This document shows positions 27,865 to 37,653 of a stretch of DNA of 64,000 nt, piece by piece. The notes under the pieces are model-generated. The model saw nothing but the letters and a program-made list of their open reading frames with translations. It was not told where the DNA came from and made no database searches. Positions within the stretch are counted from its first letter, which is position 1. The number at the start of each line of letters is the position of its first letter. The stretch spans positions 62,001-126,000 of the forward strand of contig QFQQ01000010.1 in assembly GCA_003243445.1 (NCBI GenBank), in the 5' to 3' direction. The translations under genes and the position numbers were made by a program. This DNA comes from Citrobacter freundii (GTDB lineage Bacteria; Bacteroidota; Bacteroidia; Chitinophagales; Chitinophagaceae).

Positions 27865-29844
27865 TCACTTCCTGACAGGTGTAAGTTTTACCAGTTTTAC
27901 TCCATGATAAGGAACTTTGGTTGAGTAATTCCCTTTTGCCTTTCCTGCATCTTTTTGCCTCCACAGGTCTCTTACAACATACTCTCCGCTGATTCCAAGT
28001 TTACCGGGATCGATGGACATGCTATATTCCTGCTGCTGAATGGCCGTTTCTTTTGTTTTATCCCATAGCACATAGTATGGATCAATATTGAAAAAGCCAA
28101 CAGCTACTGATCCGTCTTCAAGTTCCTTATACCAGATCTGTCCATTTTCTGTAATGATCTTCTTTGCAGGTTTTGCCAGTGGATCCTGGTTCACCGCAAT
28201 CACTTCATCATTGGTCAGCAGGTTCAGTGTAAAGTCATCCATGGCATTCATATCGCAGCCGATCAGCAAGGGTGAAGACAAGAGGCTCCACAGGCTCACG
28301 TGACTGTATTGTTCGTCTGCAGTAAGTTTAGAGTCATGCATTCTGGCTCCCCATCCACCGCCGAGTTTACCAACCACCAGCATATCCGGATCATTGTACT
28401 GTCCCGGTTTTGTTACGGGAGCACATACATCCTGAAAGGCGCCGATCGCTACGACCACGTTCCAATCGTCGGTAATGTCCCGTGTGGTCCGCCATTGATT
28501 ACCGCCGGCTTCCTGTCCCCAGTACCAAACATTGGGAGCTCCATAACCTACACAATACACGATATCCCTGTCTACTTTTTTAAGCTCCTGCCCCATCAGC
28601 AGGTAAGGGTCTTTAATCAGGTTTTCATTGGGTACGGGAGCAATATCACAGTAGTAGCAATAGTCATACTTTAAATAATCCACGCCCCATTTTGCCCAGG
28701 TGCGGGCATCGATCGCTTCGTGTGCATAAGAACCCAGGTAACCGCCGCAGGTTTTGGGGCCGGGAGATGAGTAGATCCCGAACTTCAATCCTTTTGAGTG
28801 TACATAATCAGACAGGCGTTTGAAGTCAGGGAACTTTTCGTTACCTGTCAGCTCACCTTCTTTCGTGCGGCTCTTTGCTTCCCATCCATCATCGATGTTG
28901 ATATAGGACCATCCATGATTGATCAGTTCGCGGCTCATAAAGTCAGCAGCATCCTTTACCTTCTGTTCGTCCACATTGATGCCCCAGCAGTTCCAGCTAT
29001 TCCAACCCATAGGAGGTGTCAGTGCGATCCTGTCGCCCACTTCCACCGTCACTCTTCTGAAATCACCGCCCAGCTCGTTGTCGGCTCTCACTACAATGTA
29101 ATATCGTCCGGGTTTATCCACCACACCTGTTATCAACCCTGTTTTTTCATCAATGGAAAGTCCGCCGGGCAATTGATAGGCCGTGAATTTCATAGGTCTT
29201 TTACCGGTGGCTGCTACCTGGTAAATGAAAGGGCTGGCGGGACGAACTCCAAATACTTTTGGCGAGTTGATGCGAGGCACGTCTCCAGGTTTCGGTGTAA
29301 GCAGGTATTTGTCTTTTGCGATCGATTCAGGATAAACGGCAAGCGGAGTCACTTCTCCTGATGTTTCAATCTTCACATCCAGCCAATCCGCATGATCATA
29401 CATGATCCCGTCGCCAGCTTCGGTCACCATCAATACAACTTGCTGTTTACCGGTCAGATCTACTTTGAATTGGGATGCAGGCATTCCCTTCCGCATAATG
29501 TTGCTGCCCCAGATAAGTTTTCCATCAGCCAGGATCCTGAACTCAATATTGCCGGCATAATCATTCCGGTCATCCGCACCAACATAACCGCTGATGACAG
29601 AAGCCTTTCCTCCGAGCTTCAGCATATAGCGGCTGACAGAGTGCGTACCGATGCCCCTTGAGTATTTAACGCCGGCCACAGACAACGGGGTATTCAACAC
29701 AGACTTATTGACAACAGGTGAACCCCAGTCCTGCAACATAAAACGCATGTCCAGCTGATCGATATACACATCTTTCGAAAAGCCCAGGAACGGAATGCCA
29801 AGCAACGTTATTAGTGTCAGAAAATACCGGATGCGGTGAAACAT
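27865..29844 (-). CDS. GH27 alpha-galactosidase with N-terminal NPCBM domain
   Basis: 659 residues. A signal peptide ends near LGFSKD. Residues ~25-160 form an NPCBM sugar-binding domain (RGIGTHSVSRYML, VGADDRND). A putative Ig module follows (PASPFIYQVAATGKRPMKF, DEKTGLITG). Residues ~275-650 are the GH27 barrel: TPPMGWNSWNCWG, YINIDDGWE, GIYSSPGPKTCGG, nucleophile Asp in YLKYDYC, and acid/base Asp in RDITDDWN. The family releases alpha-linked galactose (some members alpha-N-acetylgalactosamine). This makes an alpha-galactoside one component of the locus B substrate. Confidence 0.95.
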   Translation of the reverse strand: MFHRIRYFLTLITLLGIPFLGFSKDVYIDQLDMRFMLQDWGSPVVNKSVLNTPLSVAGVKYSRGIGTHSVSRYMLKLGGKASVISGYVGADDRNDYAGNIEFRILADGKLIWGSNIMRKGMPASQFKVDLTGKQQVVLMVTEAGDGIMYDHADWLDVKIETSGEVTPLAVYPESIAKDKYLLTPKPGDVPRINSPKVFGVRPASPFIYQVAATGKRPMKFTAYQLPGGLSIDEKTGLITGVVDKPGRYYIVVRADNELGGDFRRVTVEVGDRIALTPPMGWNSWNCWGINVDEQKVKDAADFMSRELINHGWSYINIDDGWEAKSRTKEGELTGNEKFPDFKRLSDYVHSKGLKFGIYSSPGPKTCGGYLGSYAHEAIDARTWAKWGVDYLKYDYCYYCDIAPVPNENLIKDPYLLMGQELKKVDRDIVYCVGYGAPNVWYWGQEAGGNQWRTTRDITDDWNVVVAIGAFQDVCAPVTKPGQYNDPDMLVVGKLGGGWGARMHDSKLTADEQYSHVSLWSLLSSPLLIGCDMNAMDDFTLNLLTNDEVIAVNQDPLAKPAKKIITENGQIWYKELEDGSVAVGFFNIDPYYVLWDKTKETAIQQQEYSMSIDPGKLGISGEYVVRDLWRQKDAGKAKGNYSTKVPYHGVKLVKLTPVRK

Positions 29845-29863
29845 AAAAAACTAAACTTTTATC

Positions 29864-29896
29864 GTAAATAACAAGCTAAGATGTTTTGTTATTTAC
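29864..29896. repeat. AT-rich inverted repeat upstream of the GH27 gene
   Basis: Perfect 11-bp arms GTAAATAACAA (29864-29874) and TTGTTATTTAC (29886-29896) surround an 11-nt loop. They lie in the 130-bp gap between the glycan-binding protein stop and the GH27 start. The AT-rich stem without a GC core is unlikely to be an intrinsic terminator. It could be an operator for an internal promoter or an mRNA processing hairpin separating the SusCD part from the enzyme part of the operon. Confidence 0.65.
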
Positions 29897-29974
29897 CTGT
29901 TACATAAAAATCTTACAACGTTCATTCATTTGATCGAAGAAAGATCAGCAGATACTCCGTAGTACAACTGTTGC

Positions 29975-31111
29975 CTATTCTCCTTTTTTATAGATCCTGA
30001 AATTGTCGAAGAACATCGCAACCTGTTCAACCGGCGCGTAATTCTCCACGCGGAAATTCAGGGAGAAGCTGGTGGATGTTCCCGTATTGCCGGTGGGAAT
30101 GATCTTTTCAAGCGGAATGGATAATGTCTGCCAGCGGCCCAGATTCTGAACAGTAAATACATCACCGCCTATTGCAGTGGGAGCTACAGCCCAATAGTAG
30201 TAAATGAAAAAGTTTGTTTTCCGGATCGGCAGGGACATATTCAATTCAAATTTCAGCACATACTTCTCCGGATGCTGAATCATATCCAGTTGATATTCGT
30301 AACTGTTTTCCATAAGGTAAAACCAGCCGAGACCTGAAGGATAGTGTTGCTGGTCCACCTCGAACCGGATGTACTTGCCCGATGTTGGTTTGGGATCAGG
30401 CCACTCTCCCACCCATTGCTCTCCGGTGCCACCTGTATAAGGAAAATCATTGTCAAATGAGGTAATCACGTAATTTTTATCCTGGTAAAACCCCGGGCAT
30501 ACAGCCACCGCATTATACCTATTATTCTTAAGCTTTACTTTCACGTTAGATTGTACGTTTGGCGGAACTTTAACGGTGATGTAGTTATCGGTTGCCGTGA
30601 TCACAGGTGATTCCTTATCACCGAATAAGACAACCGAGTTGGTGGCATCTACCTCATACAGCTTGAGAAATTTACCCGCGATCCGGATTGTGTCGCCCGG
30701 AGGAGTATACTCATTGAACATACCGGTGAGTTCCAGGTTAGGGCTGGTAACGGTGAAGGGGATTTCCGAATTTCCTCCGGCCGTTTTCAGGTATATCTTG
30801 TTGGTGATGTCTACCGGCAGTTTAACAGGGATCTGCAGATACACCACGCCGTTTTCTTCATACACTTCTTCCAGATCTATCAGGATATCATTGATCTTTA
30901 TTTCAGTGATGCTTGAAAGGCTTGTACCATGGATGGCGATCCAGTCACCCATATTTCCTCCCATGATCACGCTATCCAGTTTTTTGATGGTTGATACATT
31001 CAATATCTTAGGAGCTTCCTGCCTGATATCATCTTTTTTACACGAGGCAATAAAAAGCAGCGAGAGGAAGCCCAGGCAAAAAGATAAATGTGGTATATAT
31101 TTATTTTTCAT
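29975..31111 (-). CDS. IPT/TIG-domain surface glycan-binding lipoprotein
   Basis: 378 residues. The lipoprotein signal ends at FIASC-KK. Tandem IPT/TIG Ig-like domains (GNMGDWIAIHGTSLSSITEIKIN and PGDTIRIAGKFL) are followed by a C-terminal beta-sandwich with YVITSFDND, QWVGEW and FFDNFRIYK, typical of SusE-position surface glycan-binding proteins. It lies 26 nt downstream of susD. It probably captures the polysaccharide at the cell surface; no catalytic residues are visible. Confidence 0.9.
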   Translation of the reverse strand: MKNKYIPHLSFCLGFLSLLFIASCKKDDIRQEAPKILNVSTIKKLDSVIMGGNMGDWIAIHGTSLSSITEIKINDILIDLEEVYEENGVVYLQIPVKLPVDITNKIYLKTAGGNSEIPFTVTSPNLELTGMFNEYTPPGDTIRIAGKFLKLYEVDATNSVVLFGDKESPVITATDNYITVKVPPNVQSNVKVKLKNNRYNAVAVCPGFYQDKNYVITSFDNDFPYTGGTGEQWVGEWPDPKPTSGKYIRFEVDQQHYPSGLGWFYLMENSYEYQLDMIQHPEKYVLKFELNMSLPIRKTNFFIYYYWAVAPTAIGGDVFTVQNLGRWQTLSIPLEKIIPTGNTGTSTSFSLNFRVENYAPVEQVAMFFDNFRIYKKGE

Positions 31112-31137
31112 TTTTTGGATGATTATGGGTTAAACAA

Positions 31138-32844
31138 TTACCAGCCTGGATTATTTGATTCGATATATGGATTGGTATTCACCTCATCCGCCGGAAGGGG
31201 CAGCAACAGGTGCCGTTGTTCGCGCCGTTTGATCACTCCGTTCTCATCCGTTCCTCCCAATGCATTCATTGTTTGCAGATAAATGCCCCAGCGCAGGAGA
31301 TCAAAGCGCCGGATGCCTTCTGCGGCAAATTCCTTTGCGCGCTCCTGGAGGATATAGGAACGGAATGATTCCTTTGTCCATGGAACATTGGTCCCCATCG
31401 TTGCAGCCAATACCGCCTTATTGCGGGCATTCAGTTTATCCACCTGCTGGATCGCATAAGCTGAAGGCTGGCCATTTACTTCGTTATCGGCTTCAGCATA
31501 CAGCAGCAATACCTCGGCAAAACGCATAAAAGGAAAATTAAAATCTGTACGATTGCCGTCCAGTGCATTGGACACCTGGCGGAATTTCATCAGCTTGGAA
31601 CCATACAGGTGGGCATCATACCGGAGCTGGTCAGTAGGCTTGTAGCCGTCAAGGCCAAGTCTCACTTTTGAACTATCCTTGGCGGGATAGTAAGAGTAAT
31701 ACAATGTTCCTGTATTGTCATCGTATGTGAAAGGCACACGATGCATGACACCCCAGGTGATACGTTCATCACCATCATCAAACAACTGGTACCAATGGTC
31801 GCGTTGCACGTAATAACCATCCTGCAACTGTCCCGTGGGTGTATAATAACCGCAATAGTCAGTGGCAACAAAATTGCTCAGCGTTGCATTGCCTGCAATA
31901 GTTTGTAAGGTGAAAATGAATTCTTTTCCGTTTTTGTTTGCAGGTGACCACAAAGCTGACTGAGATTCGTACAACTCAAAGTCGTTCAGTTCTATCAGTT
32001 CTTTCGCTTTTTCCATACCGAGGCGGTAATATTCTTTTGAATCAAATGATTCATAGCCTGCCACCTGGTTCTTGGAAAATGTTTGTTTAGACGGATAGGG
32101 AACAAGTGTTTTATTTCCGTTCACATCATAATAGAAGGCCGGACCTCCCATTACAGACACCTGGCTGCCTGCGGCCATTGATGCGGACCCGATCGTACAG
32201 TATACTTTCGCCAGCAATGCTTTTGCAGCGCCGCTGGAAGGATGCCCTTTCAGGTATTTACTGTTCTTCGTGGAATACATCGAAGTTTCCGCGATCTTCA
32301 ATTCTTCAATGATGTGTTCGTACACCTCCTTAATGGAAGAACGTGGCTTGTACAACGGAGCGCCTTCTGATACGGAGATCTTATAAAGCACGAGGTCTCC
32401 ATAGAACTGAACAAGGTTGAAATAGGCCCATGCTTTCAGGAACTTCAGCTCGCCTATAGCATTGTTTTTTTCATCATCGGGGATCTTCATCTGTGAGATC
32501 AGGGAAGAATGGTAGTTGGCCCGATGAATCGCCTGGTAATATGATTGATAGAAACTACGGTTGGATCCATTCTCATAGAAATTACCGGCTCCGATCTCAC
32601 CAAAAGCCCAGGTAGGCCCGGTCTGGTAGTCAACATCAAAATTAACTACGTTATGATAGTTGCCCCATTCGAAGGGAAAGCTCAATGTATTATAAGCACC
32701 GGCGACCAGCTCTCTGTAGTTGCCCGCTTTGATCAGGTCTTCTCCGGATACAAATGTATAGGCCTGTTCATCCAGGGGCTTCTTACAGCCAAATCCCAGG
32801 CCTGCAGCGAATAGTATGAGTAAGAATTTTGATAAACGTTTCAT
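31138..32844 (-). CDS. SusD/RagB-family nutrient-binding lipoprotein (locus B)
   Basis: 568 residues. The lipoprotein signal ends at GLGFGC-KK. Family features: FYQSYYQAIHRANYHSSLIS, AIGELKFLKAWAYFNLVQFYGD, and near the C-terminus ERAKEFAAEGIRRFDLLRWG then HLLLPLPADEVNTNP. Partner of the susC gene that ends 31 nt upstream. Binds the oligosaccharide cargo at the outer membrane. Confidence 0.97.
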   Translation of the reverse strand: MKRLSKFLLILFAAGLGFGCKKPLDEQAYTFVSGEDLIKAGNYRELVAGAYNTLSFPFEWGNYHNVVNFDVDYQTGPTWAFGEIGAGNFYENGSNRSFYQSYYQAIHRANYHSSLISQMKIPDDEKNNAIGELKFLKAWAYFNLVQFYGDLVLYKISVSEGAPLYKPRSSIKEVYEHIIEELKIAETSMYSTKNSKYLKGHPSSGAAKALLAKVYCTIGSASMAAGSQVSVMGGPAFYYDVNGNKTLVPYPSKQTFSKNQVAGYESFDSKEYYRLGMEKAKELIELNDFELYESQSALWSPANKNGKEFIFTLQTIAGNATLSNFVATDYCGYYTPTGQLQDGYYVQRDHWYQLFDDGDERITWGVMHRVPFTYDDNTGTLYYSYYPAKDSSKVRLGLDGYKPTDQLRYDAHLYGSKLMKFRQVSNALDGNRTDFNFPFMRFAEVLLLYAEADNEVNGQPSAYAIQQVDKLNARNKAVLAATMGTNVPWTKESFRSYILQERAKEFAAEGIRRFDLLRWGIYLQTMNALGGTDENGVIKRREQRHLLLPLPADEVNTNPYIESNNPGW

Positions 32845-32875
32845 CGTTATCCGAGTTTAATTTTAGGTTAACGCG

Positions 32876-35800
32876 TTAGAATGTCACTTGCACACCAAAG
32901 GTGAATGTCTGTGCTGAAGGATAAGAAGCCATATCCACACCTCTGCGGGACGGGTCGCTTCCGAAAGCATTCACATCGGGATCATACCACCTGTATTTCG
33001 TCGCCGTAAACAGGTTATTAGCCGACAGGTTGAAATTGAGCGAGTTGATCTGTTTGATCGGCCTGTCCCAGCGATAGCCAAGCGAAACATTCCGGAGACG
33101 CAGGTACGATCCATTTTCGATCAACCGGTCAGAAGCGCGCAGGCTTCGCGTAAACGTAATATCTGCCCGCGGGAATTGCGCGTTCTCTTTATTCTCAGGT
33201 GTCCAGCGGTTGTCCCATACAAACTGCGGCATGTTAGTGGTGGTGGCCATGTCAAAAGACCGAAGGTTGGTGTTCAGGATATCATTGCCATTTATTCCCT
33301 GGAAGAAGAAGCTGAATGTCCAGTTCTTGTACATGAACGTGTTGGTGATACCATACACAAAATCAGGGTTGGTGTTTCCTATGATGGCTTTATCGCGGTC
33401 ATCGATCAATCCGTCACCATTGTTATCGCGATACTTTACCTGCCCGATCATGCTTCTGATCTTTGCATCGGATTCGTTTTTATAGGCGGGATCTGCACGC
33501 ACTTCTGCTTCATTGTCATAATAACCATTTTCCTGGTAACCATAGATCGTTCCGATCGCATAACCATTCCTGCGGAGGAACATGCTTTCCAGCCCCCAAA
33601 CCACATCGGAGAACTGATCAGCATCCAGTCCGCTGATCTTATTCCTGTTGAATGAAATATTAGCATCCATCTTCCAGGTAAGATCATGTTGACGGATCAG
33701 TCCGAAACTTCCGCTGATCTCAAGACCTTTGTTTTCCACGTTGCCATAATTCGTGGCAATTGTAGAAAAACCGGTGCTAAGCGGGATGAATGCATACTGC
33801 AACAGGTCTGATGTTTTCTTATGATAATAATCAATCACAAAATTTACGCGGTTATTAAGGAAACCTACATCAAGCCCCACGTTGATCTGGCGCGTTGTTT
33901 CCCATTTCAGGTTTGGCGCTGCAGGTCCGCCCCAGCGGTCTTCTGCGTAGCCACTTTGCAGGGCACCATTATACGGGTAATTTTGCGCGGTCATTCTTGA
34001 ACGGGTGGCATAAGCGCTTACACCCTGGTTGCCCGTTTCACCATAACCGGCTCTTATTTTCAACTCATTGAAGAAATCAAGATTCTTGATGAAATTTTCT
34101 TCGGTAAGTTTCCATGCAACGGCTGCGGAATAGAAATCAGCCCATCTACCTTCTTTGGAGAGCCGGCTTGATCCATCTCTCCGGTAGTTTGCTGTAATAA
34201 GGTATTTATCAAACAATGAATAGTTCACTCTTCCCAGAAAAGACATCAGCGAGCTTTTGCCTTTGCTTGATGAATTCACTTCCTGCAGCAATGCTGCGCC
34301 CATGTCATTATTCTCTGTAATGTCATTGGGGAAGTTGGATCCGCTCATCGTTTTTCCGCCCCAGGTCACTTTTTCATAGGTGTATCCCAACACGCCATCG
34401 ATGCGGTGATCAGCAGAGAGTTGCTTATTGAAGTTGAGAGTTGATTGCAGTAAAACGCTCTGGTAATAATTATCAGATTGCAGGCCATAGCCATTTGTCG
34501 GCGCTATTCCTCCGCTGATATAGCGGTTGTAGTAAACATCGCGCTGATTATAACTGTAAGCATAACCGAGGTCTTGCCTGAAGGTCAGGAAATCAGTAAG
34601 CTTTGCTTTTGCAAATGTTGAGTTATAGATATTGATGGAACTAAGTATATTTTTAGCTGTGCGCACATATAAATAAGGATTGGATAATCCATTGGAGAAA
34701 TCTTCCGAAACGCCTGAAGGTTCATCCGGATCAAATACGGTACGCGTTGGGGTGAATGCAAGGGCAGATGGAATGATACCATATGTTTCAGAGTTGGTGC
34801 GCGCCATCCTGTTGTCAGACTTTGAGGCAGTGAGATAGTTGCCAAAGCTGAACCAATCCGTGATCTTCCTGTCAATATTGGAACGGATATTATACCGTTT
34901 GAAATAGGAGTTCCTGATAACTCCCTGCTGGTCGAGGCTGCCTATGGAGAATAGATATGTTCCTTTATCATCACCGCCGGAGATACTCAGGTTATAATCC
35001 TGGGAAAGAGCGGTCTGGAAGATCTGGTCCTGCCAGTTAGTTCCGTTATTCATATATCCATTGCGGTAATCCTGCGGGCTGGGATTATAAGTGCTGTCAA
35101 TGACAATGGGCAGGCCAGTCACCTGGTCGATCACGCGGGTATAGGTCCATCTTCCTGGTATTGGATAAGGAAGAGCTGAATCTGCCACCAGCTCACCGCC
35201 GTCGTAGAGGTAGCGATTACGGATCATTTCGTTGCGATATTCCGCATAGGTGGCCGCGTCGAGCACATCGATCAGTCTCACGGCTCTTGAAACTGTAGTG
35301 GTTGAACTGAATTCGACTTTTGCACGCCCCTTGGTTCCGGCTTTCGTAGTGATCAGCACCACGCCATTCGCACCGCGTGACCCGTAGATGGCAGTAGCCG
35401 AAGCGTCTTTCAGCACCTCGATCGATAATACATCTTTGGGGTTGATCAGATTGAGGGGATTATTGGTTTGTTTGGTCGCAAAATCAGTACCTGGTGCTTC
35501 TCCTGTATTGAAGGGTACTCCGTCAATAACGTAGAGAGGGTCGGTACTGGTGGTAAAAGAGTTGGATCCGCGGATCTGGATGTTGATGCCGGCGCCCGGC
35601 GCACCGTCTGCCTGGCTTACGATCACCCCTGCCATTTTACCCTGCAGTGCCTGGTTGATGCTGGTTGGATTTGTCTTCATCAATTCCTCGCCTTTGATGG
35701 AGGCGACCGCACCGGTTACATCGCGCTTTTTCACGCTGCCGTAACCGATCGCCACTACTTCATCCAGCACCTTGGTGGCGATGTCAAGTGATACCGTTAA

Positions 35801-36115
35801 GGTCGTTTTGCCATTGACATTTACTTCTTTCGGCTCAAAGCCTGCAGAGGTAAAGAGCAATACGGCCTGTGCAGGATCTGTGACTGAAATAGAGAACCTG
35901 CCGAGTGAGTCTGCGATGACCTGGCTCTTTGTGCCTTTCTGAGAAACGGTGACGCCGTTGAGCGGAGATCCGTCGGAGCCGGATACCGTACCTCTCACAA
36001 GCGATTGGGACTGCCCCGCCATTGCTATGAAGGCGAAGCACAGGATGAGCAGGAACCTCAGCGCCGTCTGGCACTTGTGCCTGTTTGGAGTTTGACTTCC
36101 TTTTTCCATAAACAT
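32876..36115 (-). CDS. SusC/RagA TonB-linked outer-membrane transporter (locus B)
   Basis: 1079 residues. The ATG at 36115 and one two codons later (36109, MEKGSQ) are both possible. A signal ends near AGQSQS, followed by a regulatory-like domain (LVRGTVSGSDGSPLNGVTV), the plug signatures VLDEVVAIGYGSVKKRDVTGAV and LKDASATAIYGSRGANGV, and a barrel ending in Phe (FGVQVTF). Imports the locus B glycan. It starts the SusCD part of the operon, 120 nt downstream of the 2-epimerase gene. Confidence 0.97.
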   Translation of the reverse strand: MFMEKGSQTPNRHKCQTALRFLLILCFAFIAMAGQSQSLVRGTVSGSDGSPLNGVTVSQKGTKSQVIADSLGRFSISVTDPAQAVLLFTSAGFEPKEVNVNGKTTLTVSLDIATKVLDEVVAIGYGSVKKRDVTGAVASIKGEELMKTNPTSINQALQGKMAGVIVSQADGAPGAGINIQIRGSNSFTTSTDPLYVIDGVPFNTGEAPGTDFATKQTNNPLNLINPKDVLSIEVLKDASATAIYGSRGANGVVLITTKAGTKGRAKVEFSSTTTVSRAVRLIDVLDAATYAEYRNEMIRNRYLYDGGELVADSALPYPIPGRWTYTRVIDQVTGLPIVIDSTYNPSPQDYRNGYMNNGTNWQDQIFQTALSQDYNLSISGGDDKGTYLFSIGSLDQQGVIRNSYFKRYNIRSNIDRKITDWFSFGNYLTASKSDNRMARTNSETYGIIPSALAFTPTRTVFDPDEPSGVSEDFSNGLSNPYLYVRTAKNILSSINIYNSTFAKAKLTDFLTFRQDLGYAYSYNQRDVYYNRYISGGIAPTNGYGLQSDNYYQSVLLQSTLNFNKQLSADHRIDGVLGYTYEKVTWGGKTMSGSNFPNDITENNDMGAALLQEVNSSSKGKSSLMSFLGRVNYSLFDKYLITANYRRDGSSRLSKEGRWADFYSAAVAWKLTEENFIKNLDFFNELKIRAGYGETGNQGVSAYATRSRMTAQNYPYNGALQSGYAEDRWGGPAAPNLKWETTRQINVGLDVGFLNNRVNFVIDYYHKKTSDLLQYAFIPLSTGFSTIATNYGNVENKGLEISGSFGLIRQHDLTWKMDANISFNRNKISGLDADQFSDVVWGLESMFLRRNGYAIGTIYGYQENGYYDNEAEVRADPAYKNESDAKIRSMIGQVKYRDNNGDGLIDDRDKAIIGNTNPDFVYGITNTFMYKNWTFSFFFQGINGNDILNTNLRSFDMATTTNMPQFVWDNRWTPENKENAQFPRADITFTRSLRASDRLIENGSYLRLRNVSLGYRWDRPIKQINSLNFNLSANNLFTATKYRWYDPDVNAFGSDPSRRGVDMASYPSAQTFTFGVQVTF

Positions 36116-36235
36116 TAATTAATCAGTTTTGGTTATTCCGGTTTATTTTTCAGCAACATTTTGCCGCAGCTGCTTTTGATCATTGCAGTTAATTCGTCGC
36201 AGTGCGGCTTTAGCCATCGTTCCTCATTTGTTTGT

Positions 36236-37438
36236 CTACAGAACAGGCAGTTCTTCTTTCTGCAGAATCGATTCCATCGTCTTCCAGATGTTTAGCAAGG
36301 CACGGGGTACGTGGAAGCAACATTTCCACTTCCCTCCTTTCAATGGCAGCAGGACATCTCCCTGCCGGTTGAGATACGCGTACCATTCGCCGTACTCTGT
36401 GTCCCGGAAGTGTTTCCAGGTGTAATCATGGAGTTTTACAAACCATTTGTAACAACGCGGATCTTTTGTCAGTGCATAACCTTTGGCCATAGCTACCAGT
36501 GCCTCGAGGTGTACCCACCATAACTTTTGATCCCATTCGAGTTGTTGCGGAGGAAAGCCCTTTCGGTCCATGAAATAAAAAATGCCTCCGTATTGCTCAT
36601 CCCAGCCATGTTCTATTTCCCTGATGGCGATGTCAACGGCTTTTCTGATCAGGGCCTCGTCTTTGATCCTGACACCAAGATCCATGATAAACCACATGGC
36701 TTCTATAGCGTGCCCCGGGTTTTGCAGACGACCCTCAAAGCTATCGACGAGCGAACCGTCACGTGCGACATTCTCCACGATTAGTCCAAGTTCCGGTTTA
36801 TAGAACACGCTCATCACTTCATGTATCACTTCCGGAATAAAAGCATCCACCCTTTCGCTGCCGAGAATGTGTTCCATTTCAAGCGCCAGGTTAGACAAGA
36901 TCATCGGCAACGCAAAGCCTTTGATGGGCCTGGTTCCGGGATACTCTTTACTATAAACTCCTTTGGGATTGTCCCGGCGTTTTAAGATGTTTTCAAAAGT
37001 CTGAAGCGCCTCCTTGCCATAACCATAACCCGGCAGGCTTTTGTCCAGTACACTCAAGGCCATGGCGGCAAAACAATCACTGAAAATGCTGTGGGGTTGT
37101 GTAAGAGGTTTTCCTTCGCGGGTGAGCGAGAAAAACCAGTTACCCTGCGCATCCCGGCCGTGCGTTAAAATAAAATCCATTCCCTGGCGTGCCATATCCA
37201 GCCACGCCTCATTACGGCCGACCTTTTCATACATGGTAGCAAAAGTCCAGACCTCCCGTGCCTGCAACCACATGAATTTGTCTGTGTCGTATACGGAACC
37301 GTCACGATTCAGACAATTAAAATACCCTCCGAAATCGGCGTCCCGGCTGTGCTTCATCCAAAATGGCAATACATTTTCAAGGAGTTCCGTTCGATAAAGC
37401 GAGCCATAATCGCTCAGCGTCTGTTCAGTTTTTGTCAT
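36236..37438 (-). CDS. N-acylglucosamine 2-epimerase (AGE/RENBP type)
   Basis: 400 residues from the ATG at 37438; a TTG three codons upstream is less likely. No signal peptide, so cytoplasmic. An alpha/alpha-barrel epimerase with FMWLQAREVWTFA, NPGHAIEAMWF and WWVHLEALVA. The C-terminal stretch DTEYGEWYAYLNRQGDV...GGKWKCCFHVPRALL closely matches the animal RENBP/bacterial AGE pattern rather than cellobiose 2-epimerase. The reaction would interconvert N-acetylmannosamine and N-acetylglucosamine, feeding NagB at the other end of the locus. It faces the ROK regulator. Confidence 0.92.
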   Translation of the reverse strand: MTKTEQTLSDYGSLYRTELLENVLPFWMKHSRDADFGGYFNCLNRDGSVYDTDKFMWLQAREVWTFATMYEKVGRNEAWLDMARQGMDFILTHGRDAQGNWFFSLTREGKPLTQPHSIFSDCFAAMALSVLDKSLPGYGYGKEALQTFENILKRRDNPKGVYSKEYPGTRPIKGFALPMILSNLALEMEHILGSERVDAFIPEVIHEVMSVFYKPELGLIVENVARDGSLVDSFEGRLQNPGHAIEAMWFIMDLGVRIKDEALIRKAVDIAIREIEHGWDEQYGGIFYFMDRKGFPPQQLEWDQKLWWVHLEALVAMAKGYALTKDPRCYKWFVKLHDYTWKHFRDTEYGEWYAYLNRQGDVLLPLKGGKWKCCFHVPRALLNIWKTMESILQKEELPVL

Positions 37439-37492
37439 TGACTTCAACTTAATTAAATTATTTTCTAAAAATAGGGGATTTTAGTAAAATAA

Positions 37493-37508
37493 TTTATTAA
37501 GTAATAAA
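37493..37508. promoter_or_regulatory. Candidate ROK operator in AT-rich divergent promoter region
   Basis: TTTATTA-AG-TAATAAA is a perfect 7-bp inverted repeat inside a ~120-bp very AT-rich stretch (37440-37560) between the epimerase and the ROK regulator. NagC/Mlc-type ROK repressors are known to bind AT-rich palindromes of this kind. A second, looser AT palindrome follows at about 37509-37530. Assignment as operator is by position and symmetry only. Confidence 0.5.
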
Positions 37509-37653
37509 TATTTAATAATATAATTTAAATAATATGCTAAACAGTTGGAATTCAATCACCATTTTTATCTAATTATGCGTAAATTGCTCCATTATTTTTT
37601 AATCTTGCCTGATTTTCGTCAACGGGCATAGCTACAGACCTTATCTTAATACA

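Noticed and set aside
36236..37438. Cellobiose/mannobiose 2-epimerase
   Set aside because: The C-terminal GEWYAYL...CFHVPR pattern fits the AGE/RENBP branch better.
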